From: CAVQJU01 sp963755195
GTDB taxonomy: Bacteria; Acidobacteriota; Vicinamibacteria; Vicinamibacterales; CAVVIG01
Direction of reading: 5' to 3'
Assembly (NCBI GenBank): GCA_963755195.1
Contig: CAVWIZ010000002.1
Span: forward strand, 248,001 to 312,000
Length of the DNA stretch: 64,000 bases
A program made the position numbers and the translations under genes. The notes under the pieces were generated by a model. That model searched no databases and had not been told where the DNA came from. It saw only the letters and a list, made by a program, of their open reading frames with translations. Positions 1-7,871 of this stretch are shown one piece after another; position 1 is the stretch's first letter; each line of letters starts with the position of its first letter.

Positions 1-845
1 AGCGCCGCGATGAAGGTGGGCGACGTGTTGAGCGACGCGGTGCGCCGGAGCGAGGCGCCGGCCTCGCTCGCCGCGCGTGCGGCCTGGATGTCGATGTCGA
101 ACAGGATCTCGGTGTGATCGCACACAAACCCGATCGGCACGACGAGGAAGCGCCGCACGCCTTCCTTGGCGCGCTTCGTCACCAGCTCGCCCAGGTCGGG
201 GCCGATCCAGGGCTCGGGCGTGCGGCCGGCGCTTTGGTAGGCGACCTCGTATCGACCGATGCCGGCGCGTTCGGCGACCTGCCGCGCGGTCGCCGCGACC
301 TCGGCGGCATAGACGTCGCCCGCCTCGATGACACGGGCCGGCAGGCTGTGGGCCGTGAAGATGACGTGTTCGTTCTCTTCTATTCCTGCTTCGCGCACGC
401 GCTCGGCGAACGCCTCGATCAGGAGCGGATGCGCGTGGAAGGAAGTGACCGGGTCGAAGCGCAGCCCCGCCGGCATCGCCGCCCGCGCGGCGTCCAGGTA
501 TTTCTGCACGCTCAGGGTGGAAAATTGCGGCGCCATCGGCACGCCGATCACGCGATCGATGCCGCTCGACCGAAGGCCGTCGAGCGCGTCCTTGATGAAC
601 GGCCGCCAGTTCCGCATGCCGACGGCCACCGGCAGGTCCGCTCCCAGCCTGCGTCCCAGCGCTCCGGCCTGCTCGACCGTGATGGCGGTCAACGGCGAAC
701 GCCCGCCGATCGCCTCATAGTTGTGCCGCATCTCGGCAATGAGCTCGACCGAGGGCGGCCGCCCGCCGCGGACCAGACGCAGGTACTCCGGCATCTCGTC
801 GAGCGAGTCCGGCGTCCCGTGGGCCATCAGGAGAACGGCGTTCAT
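1..845 (-). CDS. hemH: Ferrochelatase, 3' end outside the window
   Basis: Inserts ferrous iron into protoporphyrin IX (or coproporphyrin III) in the last steps of haem synthesis. Reading the minus strand from ATG 845 gives MNAVLLMAHGTPDSLDEMPE, the usual ferrochelatase opening. Further on the frame contains VIFTAHSLPARV and a segment VPIGFVCDHTEILFDIDI, which carries the conserved His and Glu of the metal site. About 281 residues are visible and the frame stays open to position 1, so the C-terminus lies outside the window. It lies downstream of hemE on the same strand, separated by a repeat array, and the two are probably co-transcribed. Identification is firm; whether the pathway is the protoporphyrin or coproporphyrin version cannot be decided here. 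Confidence 0.93.
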   Translation of the reverse strand, partial: MNAVLLMAHGTPDSLDEMPEYLRLVRGGRPPSVELIAEMRHNYEAIGGRSPLTAITVEQAGALGRRLGADLPVAVGMRNWRPFIKDALDGLRSSGIDRVIGVPMAPQFSTLSVQKYLDAARAAMPAGLRFDPVTSFHAHPLLIEAFAERVREAGIEENEHVIFTAHSLPARVIEAGDVYAAEVAATARQVAERAGIGRYEVAYQSAGRTPEPWIGPDLGELVTKRAKEGVRRFLVVPIGFVCDHTEILFDIDIQAARAASEAGASLRRTASLNTSPTFIAA

Positions 846-850
846 GCGAT

Positions 851-1015
851 TGAGAGGTACGAGAGGTTCAAGGGGTTCGAGAGGTTCAACAGGTTCCAGA
901 GGTTCCAGAGGTTCAAGGGGTTCAAGGGGTTCAAGAGTGCGACAGAATTCGAGAGGCTCGCGGCCGTCAGGTTAGCATTTTTCGAACCTCTCGAACCTCT
1001 CGAACCCCTCGAACC
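851..1015. repeat. 9-bp tandem array followed by its inverted copies
   Basis: Positions 851-939 hold about nine units of the form NNGRGGTTC (for example GAGAGGTTC and AAGGGGTTC). After about 45 bases, positions 983-1015 hold three and a half units in the opposite orientation (GAACCTCTC, GAACCCCTC). The two halves can pair into a long hairpin. The element fills the whole gap between hemE and hemH. Its function is unknown; it could act as a processing or termination structure in the haem transcript. Confidence 0.8.
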
Positions 1016-1016
1016 A

Positions 1017-2054
1017 CTACGTTCGCGTCTGTTCGTGCACGTATCGTGCGACGGCCTGGACGTGCTCCACCGGTGTCATCGGCAGGATGCCGTGGCCGAG
1101 GTTGAAGATGTGGCCCGGGCGGCCGCCCGCCTTTTCGAGCACTTCGTCGGTGGCCGCGAAGATGCGATCGAGTGGCGCGAGGAGCACGGTCGGATCCAGG
1201 TTGCCCTGAATGGCGCGATCGAAGCCGATGCGCTGCCACGCGTCGTCGAGCGGCGTCCGCCAGTCGGCGCCGATGACGTCGCCTCCGGCCGCACGCAGCT
1301 CGCCGAGAATCGCGCCGGTGCCGACGCCGAAGTGGATCGTCGGCACCCCGTGCGGCGCCAGCCGCTCGAAGATGCGGCGCGTGTGAGGCAGGATGAACTC
1401 ACGATAGTCCTGGGCGTTGAGAACGCCCACCCACGAATCGAAGACCTGCACGCAATCGACGCCGGCCTCGATCTGCGCGACCAGATACTCGCCGATGAGG
1501 TCGGCCAGCAGATCGCAGAAGCGGTGCCACGCCTCAGGATGGCCGTACATCAGGGACTTGGTGTGCGCGAACGAGTTCGAATGGCCGCCCTCGATGGCGT
1601 ACGACGCGAGCGTGAACGGCGCGCCGGCAAACCCGATGAGCGGGACGCGCCCGGCCAGCTCAGTCTGCACCTGACCGATGGCGACGAGGACGTGGCGGAG
1701 CGCTTCGCGCGGCTCGAACCGGCGCACCGCGGCCAAATCCGCCTCGGTCCGCAGGGGATTCTCGATGGCTGGTCCCTCGCCGCGGATGAAGTCGAAGCGG
1801 ATCCCCATCGGCTCGAGCGGCAGGAGCAGGTCGGAAAACAGAATCGCGGCATCGACCTCGATGCGCCGGACCGGCTGCAGCGTCACCGCGGTGGCCAGGT
1901 CGGGAGTCCGGCAGATCTCGAGGAGTGAGTACCGTTCGCGCAGGTCGCGATACTCGCTCATGTATCGCCCGGCCTGCCGCATGAACCAGACCGGCGTGGC
2001 GTCAACTGGCAGCCGCCGGCAGGCGTTGAGGAATCGGCTCGAAGAATCCGTCAG
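1017..2054 (-). CDS. hemE: Uroporphyrinogen decarboxylase, probable CTG start
   Basis: Decarboxylates the four acetate side chains of uroporphyrinogen III to give coproporphyrinogen III. The N-terminal signature PVWFMRQAGRYMSEYRDLR is present, as are IRFDFIRGEGPA and the later segment GVDCVQVFDSWVG. The first ATG (1982) falls inside the PVW-MRQAGRY motif and would remove conserved residues. The frame is open upstream to CTG 2054, which gives 345 residues, the usual family length. GAAGGTGA lies a suitable distance before this CTG. No ATG, GTG or TTG occurs between 2054 and 1982. CTG 2054 overlaps the TGA of the upstream response regulator, so the two genes are translationally coupled. The exact start is an inference. 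Confidence 0.92.
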   Translation of the reverse strand: MTDSSSRFLNACRRLPVDATPVWFMRQAGRYMSEYRDLRERYSLLEICRTPDLATAVTLQPVRRIEVDAAILFSDLLLPLEPMGIRFDFIRGEGPAIENPLRTEADLAAVRRFEPREALRHVLVAIGQVQTELAGRVPLIGFAGAPFTLASYAIEGGHSNSFAHTKSLMYGHPEAWHRFCDLLADLIGEYLVAQIEAGVDCVQVFDSWVGVLNAQDYREFILPHTRRIFERLAPHGVPTIHFGVGTGAILGELRAAGGDVIGADWRTPLDDAWQRIGFDRAIQGNLDPTVLLAPLDRIFAATDEVLEKAGGRPGHIFNLGHGILPMTPVEHVQAVARYVHEQTRT

Positions 2055-2452
2055 TGCGTCACCTTCAGGAGGTTGCGAGCGAGGCCGACGAGGTCTTCGA
2101 GCCAGAGCGGCTTGAATCGCAGCTCCGCGCCCAATTCGCGCAGTTCGTTGGCCACCGCGTCGTCGAGAAAGTAGTCACCCGTCACGATGGCGACGGGAGT
2201 CTGCTGCTGGTTGGCTTGCGCGCGCAGCCGCCTGAGGAAACCGAGACCGTCGATGAGAGGCATCCGAAGGTCGAGGATAATCGCATTGGGCTGGCTTTCG
2301 GACGCCGCCCGCAGCCCGGCTTCGGCGTTCATGGCCGTGCACACATGAAAGCCCTCGAGCTTCAGCATCCGAGCAAACGTCTGCGTCACGCCTTCATCGT
2401 CGTCCACGATGAGAATTGTGGAGTTTCTGGCGTCGGTCTGTAAGGCTGGCAC
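2051..2452 (-). CDS. Single-domain response regulator (receiver only)
   Basis: A CheY-like receiver domain with no output domain. Visible landmarks are the acidic pocket ILIVDDDE, the phospho-acceptor Asp in IILDLRMP, the switch Thr in IVTGDY and the conserved Lys in FKPL. GTG 2452 gives 133 residues and places the first beta strand close to the start. A longer TTG-initiated frame from 2536 adds unconserved sequence and is less likely. The gene overlaps hemE by a few bases, so it may be co-transcribed with the haem genes. No partner kinase lies in the window, and its target is unknown. Confidence 0.8.
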   Translation of the reverse strand: MPALQTDARNSTILIVDDDEGVTQTFARMLKLEGFHVCTAMNAEAGLRAASESQPNAIILDLRMPLIDGLGFLRRLRAQANQQQTPVAIVTGDYFLDDAVANELRELGAELRFKPLWLEDLVGLARNLLKVTH

Positions 2453-2540
2453 TTCTTGATATTCTACCTGACACCAAGGCGTTCCTGGGCAAGTTATCCG
2501 ACTTACAACCAATAGGATACGGCCAGACCTGACCAATTCA

Positions 2541-2564
2541 TGCTACACTTATCGGTTTGATAAT
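2541..2564 (+). promoter_or_regulatory. Possible extended -10 promoter for the 2598 gene
   Basis: TGCTACACT at 2541-2549 fits the extended -10 form TGnTAnnnT, and a second AT-rich hexamer GATAAT follows at 2559-2564. There is no convincing -35 element. A ribosome binding site (GGAGG, 2585-2589) follows before GTG 2598. The position in a divergent intergenic region is sensible, but the match is weak. Confidence 0.3.
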
Positions 2565-2597
2565 CCTGTTCGATTCAACCGTTTGGAGGCGTCTCGA

Positions 2598-3203
2598 GTG
2601 AGCCCCATCCTCGTGCGGCCGGTCCGTGAGCAACTGGAGCACGACCGAATCATCCGATTGCTGCAAGTGAAGCTACGGCGTAAGTTCGAGGCGGGCATCA
2701 ATCCCGGCGCCGAGCAGAATGTTCCCGTGGGCAGCGGTCCGACGGCCGTTTTTCCCGACTTGGTACTCGTGTCGCTTGAACGCGGACGCCGGCTTCAGGC
2801 CGTGGTCGAAGTCGAAACGGGCGAATCTGTAAACCATCTCGAGGCGCTCGCCCAATGGGTGCACCTCGCCAAGCTTCGAGCGGCGTTCCATCTGTACGTC
2901 CCGGCCGGGATGGTGGACGTGGCGCGGCGACTGTGCGAAGCCAACCAGGTGCACGCGAACGAGATTTGGAGCTACCACAGCCTCGGCGATCAAGTCCGGT
3001 TCACACTCGTCCATCGCAGTCGAGAAGCCGCGCCGCGGCCACGCCCCGTTGCTCCGCCGCGACCCCCCGTTGCGCGCGGCGCGAAAAAGCCGAGTCGACC
3101 CGCCAAGAACATCAAGAAGCCGAAGCCGGCCAAGAAGGCCCCGGGCACGACGAGGACGGCGAAGAAGGCCAAGACGCCCGCGCGCGCGCAGAAGCGGAAA
3201 TAG
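2598..3203 (+). CDS. Unknown protein with nuclease-like core and Lys/Pro-rich tail
   Basis: 201 residues from GTG 2598, which has a good ribosome binding site (GGAGG, 2585-2589, 8 bases upstream); the in-frame TTG 2583 overlaps that site and is rejected. The first ~135 residues look folded. They include FPDLVLVSL, then a hydrophobic strand ending VVEVETGESVN and a helix LEALAQWVHLAK. The order PD...ExE resembles the core of PD-(D/E)xK nuclease folds, but the usual Lys is replaced (ExE), so catalysis is uncertain. The last ~65 residues are almost only Lys, Arg, Pro and Ala, as in nucleic-acid-binding tails. The 3211 gene follows after a 7-base gap, so the two likely form an operon. I do not recognise the family. 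Confidence 0.7.
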   Translation: MSPILVRPVREQLEHDRIIRLLQVKLRRKFEAGINPGAEQNVPVGSGPTAVFPDLVLVSLERGRRLQAVVEVETGESVNHLEALAQWVHLAKLRAAFHLYVPAGMVDVARRLCEANQVHANEIWSYHSLGDQVRFTLVHRSREAAPRPRPVAPPRPPVARGAKKPSRPAKNIKKPKPAKKAPGTTRTAKKAKTPARAQKRK

Positions 3204-3210
3204 CCCGGCA

Positions 3211-3801
3211 GTGCCCTTCCTGAAATTCTCGAGAGACAAGCGGGGGTACGAATACTTCTCGATCGTCGAGGCTCTCTCCAGCCGTCACGGCAAGCCCCGT
3301 ACTCGTGTCCTGTTCTGGTTTCGGACGCCCCCGCAGGTGAAGGTCGGGCGCGAGCCGTTTACCGAGGAGGTACGTCGCGCAATCGAGACCCAGAATCCCG
3401 GCTTGAGGTTCGACTGGGCCAGACTCATGGCGACGCCCCTTCCCGCGCCGGATGTCGAACACTGGCGCGAGCGCCGGCGGATGGAGCGCGCGGCCCGTCA
3501 AGCGGCACGCGAACCAGACGAAGCCGAGGGCGAGCAGAGCGAGGCGGGCCAGCCGAGTCAGCAGACGGAAAATGTCATCGTCGAGGGCGACGGAGCGGAC
3601 GTCCCGGCCGACGCGACGCTTTCAGCGTCTGAGTCCACGGAGCCCCCGGCAGCCGGGGCGGTAGGTTCCGGTGTCGTCGCACCGTCGGGCGCGCGGCGCC
3701 GGCGACGCCGGCGCGGCCGACGGACGCCCAATCTTCAGACCGGCGCGGCGCCTTCGCCGGTCGTACCAAACGTGCCCGGTCCGCCGAACGAAGATGTATA
3801 A
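3211..3801 (+). CDS. Unknown protein with disordered acidic/Arg-rich C-terminus
   Basis: 196 residues from GTG 3211, immediately after the previous stop; the open frame continues upstream but only through the neighbour's tail in another frame. Residues 1-70 look folded and start PFLKFSRDKRGYEYFSIVEAL, with FWFRTPPQVKVGREPF further on. A charged helix (HWRERRRMERAARQAARE) follows. Next comes an acidic Gln/Glu/Ala-rich linker and then a block of seven arginines near residue 170. Pairing with another protein that has a basic tail suggests a shared role on DNA or RNA. No known domain is recognised. Confidence 0.65.
   Translation: MPFLKFSRDKRGYEYFSIVEALSSRHGKPRTRVLFWFRTPPQVKVGREPFTEEVRRAIETQNPGLRFDWARLMATPLPAPDVEHWRERRRMERAARQAAREPDEAEGEQSEAGQPSQQTENVIVEGDGADVPADATLSASESTEPPAAGAVGSGVVAPSGARRRRRRRGRRTPNLQTGAAPSPVVPNVPGPPNEDV
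3796..3801 (+). promoter_or_regulatory. Possible -10 box for a leaderless VWFA transcript
   Basis: A perfect TATAAT lies 9 bases before ATG 3811 and overlaps the stop of the previous gene. Transcription from it would begin at or next to the ATG, giving a leaderless message. No good -35 hexamer is seen around 3773-3778, so this remains a suggestion. Confidence 0.3.
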
Positions 3802-3810
3802 TTTGCGCGT

Positions 3811-5142
3811 ATGAGTGTAAGAACTAACGGTTTCGGCACCGCCGCTTCGAGTGTCGTTGCTGTGGCCCTTGCCGGTGTCCTGTCCGCGCAGGCACCGACG
3901 CCTGCCAGGCCCGCGCAACCTCCCAACCCGGGGCAGCCAGAGAGTCCGACCTTCCGCGTTCAGGTCGACCTTGTGACAAACGACGTCGTCATCCGGGACG
4001 AGAAAGGGAACTTCATCCCCGACTTGAGGCCGGAAGAGTTCTTGGTGTACGAAGACGGGGTGCTTCAGGAGCTCTCGTCGATGACCGTGGTCAGTGGCGG
4101 GCGGGTGTTCAATCCCATGTCGGCGCCTATCGCGGCCGCGCCCGAAGGGATCATCCTTCCGCGGAAGCGCGCCGTGTCGGACGTCTCGGGCCGCATCTTC
4201 CTGTTCTTCGTTGACGATCAGCATCTGCAGTTCGGGAACACCGGCCGGATTCGAGAGCTCTTCAAGAAGATTTCGAAAGAGCTCGTCCACGACGGCGACT
4301 TGTTCGGCATCGTGTCAAGCGGCCCGTCGTCCATCCAGGTCGACATGACGTACGACCGGACGCGAATCGACGAAGCGATCAAGAAAATGACGGGCAACGA
4401 ACTGAAGCCCACGGAAATCATCAACGGATCCGGGGGGCCGGGCGGGCCCACGGAAATCCGCTATCGCGCGCACGTCGCGTTTTCGACGATGAACGACGCG
4501 CTGAAGAACCTGGAGTTGGTGCACAACCGCCGCAAGGCGCTCGTGTGGGTCAGCGACGGCTACGATTTTGCGCCGTTCAAGGACGCGCGCTACGGCACAA
4601 TGGACCCGAACTCGCCGTTCGAACAGAGCAATATGGCCCGCGCGCGCAACCAGGCGGCCTCTGCCAATGGGCAGACCGACGACCCCAGCACCGATCCGAA
4701 CGTGCGGCAGCAGCAACAGCAGGAACAGTTCGCTGATGCGGATCTCTCACGCGAGCTGTACGAGATCACGCAGGCGGCAAACCGGGCGAATACGACGATC
4801 TACACGATCGACCCGCGCGGTCTGGTGGGTCCGTTGCCCGACCTCGACGAGAACGTCGATCCCCAGCAGTGGAACGACTTCGTGCGCAAGAGCCAGGACA
4901 GCCTGCGCACGCTCGCCGAAGAAACCGGCGGCATTGCGGTCGTCAACACCAACGACTTCACGAAAGCGCTGAAGCGGGTGGACGCCGAGATGAGCGATTA
5001 CTACGTGCTTGGGTACTATTCGAAGAACCCCGACATCCTGAAACGCCGGCGGACCGTTGACGTTCGCGTCGCGCGGCCGGGGCTGTCCGTCTGGGCGCGG
5101 AAAGAGTACGTGCTGAAGCCGGCTCCTGTTACGAAGCCGTAG
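3811..5142 (+). CDS. Secreted VWFA-related domain protein, acidobacterial type
   Basis: 443 residues with an N-terminal signal sequence (hydrophobic stretch ending VLSAQA). The N-terminal block FRVQVDLVTNDVVIRDEKG with DLRPEEFLVYEDGVLQ is the hallmark of the VWFA-related proteins common in Acidobacteriota. The alpha/beta domain follows: RIFLFFVDDQHLQF, HDGDLFGIVSSG, NRRKALVWVSDGYDF. Near residue 325 comes TTIYTIDPRGL, then SLRTLAEETGGIAVVNTND and DYYVLGYYS. A Gln-rich insert lies around residue 305. The protein is probably periplasmic and may mediate metal-dependent adhesion, but no substrate is known for this group. Its 3' end overlaps the convergent methyltransferase by 14 bases. Confidence 0.88.
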   Translation: MSVRTNGFGTAASSVVAVALAGVLSAQAPTPARPAQPPNPGQPESPTFRVQVDLVTNDVVIRDEKGNFIPDLRPEEFLVYEDGVLQELSSMTVVSGGRVFNPMSAPIAAAPEGIILPRKRAVSDVSGRIFLFFVDDQHLQFGNTGRIRELFKKISKELVHDGDLFGIVSSGPSSIQVDMTYDRTRIDEAIKKMTGNELKPTEIINGSGGPGGPTEIRYRAHVAFSTMNDALKNLELVHNRRKALVWVSDGYDFAPFKDARYGTMDPNSPFEQSNMARARNQAASANGQTDDPSTDPNVRQQQQQEQFADADLSRELYEITQAANRANTTIYTIDPRGLVGPLPDLDENVDPQQWNDFVRKSQDSLRTLAEETGGIAVVNTNDFTKALKRVDAEMSDYYVLGYYSKNPDILKRRRTVDVRVARPGLSVWARKEYVLKPAPVTKP

Positions 5143-6061
5143 CCTTCCGGGCAGACTTCACTCGTCGTATTTTGGCCGGCTGCTTGTCGGCCGCCGCGCG
5201 ATCGAGAACGGCGTCGCGCGTCCGGGTGACCGCTTCGGACAGATAGGTCTCATCGATGTCCGACCCGATGAAGCTGACGCCAAGCCGCGCGCACGCCACC
5301 GCCGTGCTGCCGAGCCCCACAAACGGATCCATCGCAACCTCGATGCGCGACACCCCGTGCAGGCGCAGACACTGTTCGGGGAGTCTCGACGGGAAGGTCG
5401 CCGGGTGTGGCCGGTCGCGGTCGCGCCGCTGAATCGTCTCGTACGGAATGAACCACGTGTTGCCGCGGCAGCGCACGCCGTCGGCCGCGCCGCGCCAGCG
5501 GGCGATATTCGACTGATCCTGGTAAGGGACGCCGAGCGCCAACCGATCGAGACGCGTCGTGCCCGAGGGCGTGAAGTGGAAGACGAACTCGTGGCAATCG
5601 TTCAGGTAGCGATCGCTGTTGATTGGCTTGTAGTGCCCGATCGCCAGGTCGCGCTCCAGGCGGGCGCTCGCGCCGGCCATGTCCCGCTCGATGGCAATCG
5701 ACTTGATCCAGTGGATGATGTTCTGCAGCCGCAGGTGGGATCGTACCGCCTGGGCCACGTCCAGCGACGTGAACGGATCGCTTGGCCTGGCGCCGACGTT
5801 CAGGAACAACGACCCGTCCGGCCGAAGCACCCGTGCGGCCGCGGCCACCCACGCGTGGGTCCACTCGAGGTAGTCCCCCTGGGATAGCGTGTCCTGATAA
5901 CGGTTATAGCGAATGCCCAGATTGTAAGGGGGCGACGTCACGATGACGTCGACGCTCGCGGGCGGCAAGTGACGGAAAACGTCAACGCAATCTGACAAAA
6001 AGAAGCGGTGATGGCCGCGACGGCCCGGGACGCTGGCGTATGGCTTAAGGAGGACCGACAT
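5129..6061 (-). CDS. Site-specific DNA methyltransferase (N4-C or N6-A), orphan
   Basis: A 310-residue amino-methyltransferase. The catalytic motif IV is VIVTSPPYNLGIRYNRYQD (around residue 40) and the SAM-binding motif I is AMDPFVGLGSTAVAC (around residue 245). Catalytic motif before SAM motif is the beta-class order. TSPPY rather than DPPY is frequent in N4-cytosine and some N6-adenine enzymes. The C-terminus is Lys/Arg-rich. No restriction endonuclease or specificity subunit is adjacent, so it looks like an orphan methyltransferase with a regulatory or defensive role. The 3' end overlaps the convergent VWFA gene. The recognition sequence cannot be read from the protein. Confidence 0.9.
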   Translation of the reverse strand: MSVLLKPYASVPGRRGHHRFFLSDCVDVFRHLPPASVDVIVTSPPYNLGIRYNRYQDTLSQGDYLEWTHAWVAAAARVLRPDGSLFLNVGARPSDPFTSLDVAQAVRSHLRLQNIIHWIKSIAIERDMAGASARLERDLAIGHYKPINSDRYLNDCHEFVFHFTPSGTTRLDRLALGVPYQDQSNIARWRGAADGVRCRGNTWFIPYETIQRRDRDRPHPATFPSRLPEQCLRLHGVSRIEVAMDPFVGLGSTAVACARLGVSFIGSDIDETYLSEAVTRTRDAVLDRAAADKQPAKIRRVKSARKATAS

Positions 6062-6130
6062 CGCCCATATGTGTCGGTCTGGGAAGACCTGGGCGTTAAC
6101 GGGGGCCTCTGGCGGCCCGGCGCGCGGAGA

Positions 6131-6343
6131 CTAAGACGCCTTCTTGGCGAACACGAGAGGTGACACTGCCGCGACCCGGTCCACCGAAACCGTGTGATTG
6201 CGCCGGTGTCCGTGGCTGCCGCAGGCTTGTCCCTTTTCTTCAACGTAACCGACTTCGCGGCTGGTCGCCACCTCGCGATATTTGCCAATCACGCAACCGC
6301 AGGCGAGCGTGGTGAAGCCGAGAAGTCGAACGAGACTCATCAT
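6131..6343 (-). CDS. Small possible lipoprotein, unknown
   Basis: 70 residues starting MMSLVRLLGFTTLACGC: a short charged start, a hydrophobic stretch and a cysteine after Leu-Ala that could be lipidated. The mature part contains QACGSHGHRRNHTVSVD. No clear ribosome binding site was found and the family is unknown. It sits between the methyltransferase and the peptidase, antisense to an upstream extension of the peptidase frame. It may not be a real gene. Confidence 0.35.
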   Translation of the reverse strand: MMSLVRLLGFTTLACGCVIGKYREVATSREVGYVEEKGQACGSHGHRRNHTVSVDRVAAVSPLVFAKKAS

Positions 6344-6487
6344 ACTGGCCCAACTTGTAGCAAATTTTGTACCGAGCCTTGGCTGATCGCGGCCGGTTCT
6401 GCTCTCAGAGAGAATATCGGCATTTCAGTGCACACCAAGTACGCCCGCAAGTGTCTTTTTGTTCACTTCGTTGGATGTGCCGTACGG

Positions 6488-7768
6488 TTGTTTGGATTGC
6501 GCTACCATTCTCGCCACTTGATCACGCGCACAATTTGCTCGATCGGGCTCGTCGTCGCCACTGCGACCGTTGACCTGGGCGCGCAGGCCAGGGCGAATCT
6601 CGCTGTAAGCCCTGGCGTCCGGGCGGCGCTCGACCAGGTAAGGGCGGATGAAGGGCAGGTGGTTGACGACCAGGTGCGCTTGTGCGAGATACCTGCGCCG
6701 CCATTCAAGGAAGCCGCACGGGCGCAGGCGATCAAGACCGTCTTCGAGCAACTGGGCTTGGCGAGTGTCCGGATCGACAAGGCTGGGAATGTCCTCGGCA
6801 CTCGGCCGGGTGTCGCACCGCGACCACACCTTGTGGTTGCCGCGCACTTGGATACGGTCTTTCCGGAGGGCACCGACGTTCGGGTGACACGGGACGGTCC
6901 GGTACTGAAGGGCCCGGGGATCGGAGACAACTGCCGCGGCCTGGCCGCACTGGTTGCGGCAGTCCGGTTGCTCAAGCGCGCGAACGTTCAGACGGCTGGT
7001 TCGATCACGTTTGTGGCCGATGTCGGCGAGGAAGGTCTGGGGGACCTTCGCGGCGTGCGGCAGCTCGTCCGCGACACCATGAAAGGCCAGATCGACCGCT
7101 TTCTATCGATAGACGGCGCTGACCTGTTTGTGGCCAATGTCGCCGTGGGCAGCCGCCGATACCGGGTGACGTTCAAGGGACCGGGCGGGCACAGTTTTGC
7201 GGCGTTCGGGACCGCGAATCCGATTCAAGCGATGGGTCGTGCGATCGCGAAGATTTCGCAGCTGAGAGTGTCCAGCCCGACCAAAACGACGTTCAACATT
7301 GGCCGCGTGAACGGCGGAACCGCGGTGAACGCCATCCCCACGGAATGTTGGATGGAGATCGACCTCCGCTCGTCGGATACCGCCGCGCTGGCGTTACTCG
7401 ATGCGAGCGTGTCCAGGGCTATCGACGCCGCCGTTCGGGAAGAGAACGAGCGGTGGGGCAAACCCCGCATCATCACGGTTTCCCGCGAGGTTGTTGGCGA
7501 GCGACCCGCCGGCGCGACGCCCGAGCAATCGCCGATTGTTCGCACAGCGCTTGCCGCGGCCCGGGCGCTCGGCATCAGCGTTCCGCTGACCGAAAGCTCG
7601 ACCGACGCCAACCTTCCCATCCAAATGGGGATTCCGGCGATTGCGGTCGGCGCGGGCGGCCGCGGCGCTCGCGCTCACTCGCTGGCGGAGTCGTTTGACA
7701 CGACGGAGGCGTGGCGCGGCACGCAGTACATCGTGCTCCTCGTCACCGCGCTCGCAGGGCCGCTCTGA
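6488..7768 (+). CDS. Secreted M20-family metallopeptidase
   Basis: A zinc peptidase of the M20/PepT-like group, likely releasing amino acids from small peptides. Zinc-site landmarks are HLDTVF, GPGIGDNCRG, the EE pair in DVGEEGLGDLRG and a final His in ARAHSLAES. The dimerisation domain begins at GPGGHSFAAFG. The frame is open from 6194, but only sequence from about 6488 looks like this protein. TTG 6488 or TTG 6518 would give a signal peptide ending DLGAQA, so the product is exported. I chose TTG 6488 (426 residues); the start is uncertain. The gene converges on the membrane protein at 7872 through a repeat hairpin. Confidence 0.87.
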   Translation: MFGLRYHSRHLITRTICSIGLVVATATVDLGAQARANLAVSPGVRAALDQVRADEGQVVDDQVRLCEIPAPPFKEAARAQAIKTVFEQLGLASVRIDKAGNVLGTRPGVAPRPHLVVAAHLDTVFPEGTDVRVTRDGPVLKGPGIGDNCRGLAALVAAVRLLKRANVQTAGSITFVADVGEEGLGDLRGVRQLVRDTMKGQIDRFLSIDGADLFVANVAVGSRRYRVTFKGPGGHSFAAFGTANPIQAMGRAIAKISQLRVSSPTKTTFNIGRVNGGTAVNAIPTECWMEIDLRSSDTAALALLDASVSRAIDAAVREENERWGKPRIITVSREVVGERPAGATPEQSPIVRTALAAARALGISVPLTESSTDANLPIQMGIPAIAVGAGGRGARAHSLAESFDTTEAWRGTQYIVLLVTALAGPL

Positions 7769-7778
7769 CGCGCTCGCG

Positions 7779-7863
7779 AGGGCTTAGGGCTAAAGGCTAA
7801 GGGCTGAGAGCTGAGAGGCAGGACCGAGGGCGTTGAGCCCTTTGCCCTGAGCCCTTAGCCCTA
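7779..7863. repeat. Inverted short-unit repeat between convergent genes
   Basis: Left arm 7779-7815 repeats the word GGGCTAA/GGGCTGA; right arm 7835-7863 is largely its reverse complement (GAGCCCT...CTGAGCCCTTAGCCCT). The pair forms an imperfect stem-loop in the gap between the M20 peptidase and the minus-strand membrane protein. It could terminate both transcripts. Confidence 0.7.
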
Positions 7864-7871
7864 CGCAAGTC

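Noticed and set aside
114..1928. Long plus-strand open frame over hemH and hemE
   Set aside because: It is the shadow of two well-supported minus-strand haem genes and reads through the 9-bp repeat; it has no recognisable domain.
6194..6487. N-terminal extension of the M20 peptidase
   Set aside because: It has no family similarity and would place the signal peptide about 100 residues inside the protein; a TTG start near 6488 or 6518 fits an exported enzyme.
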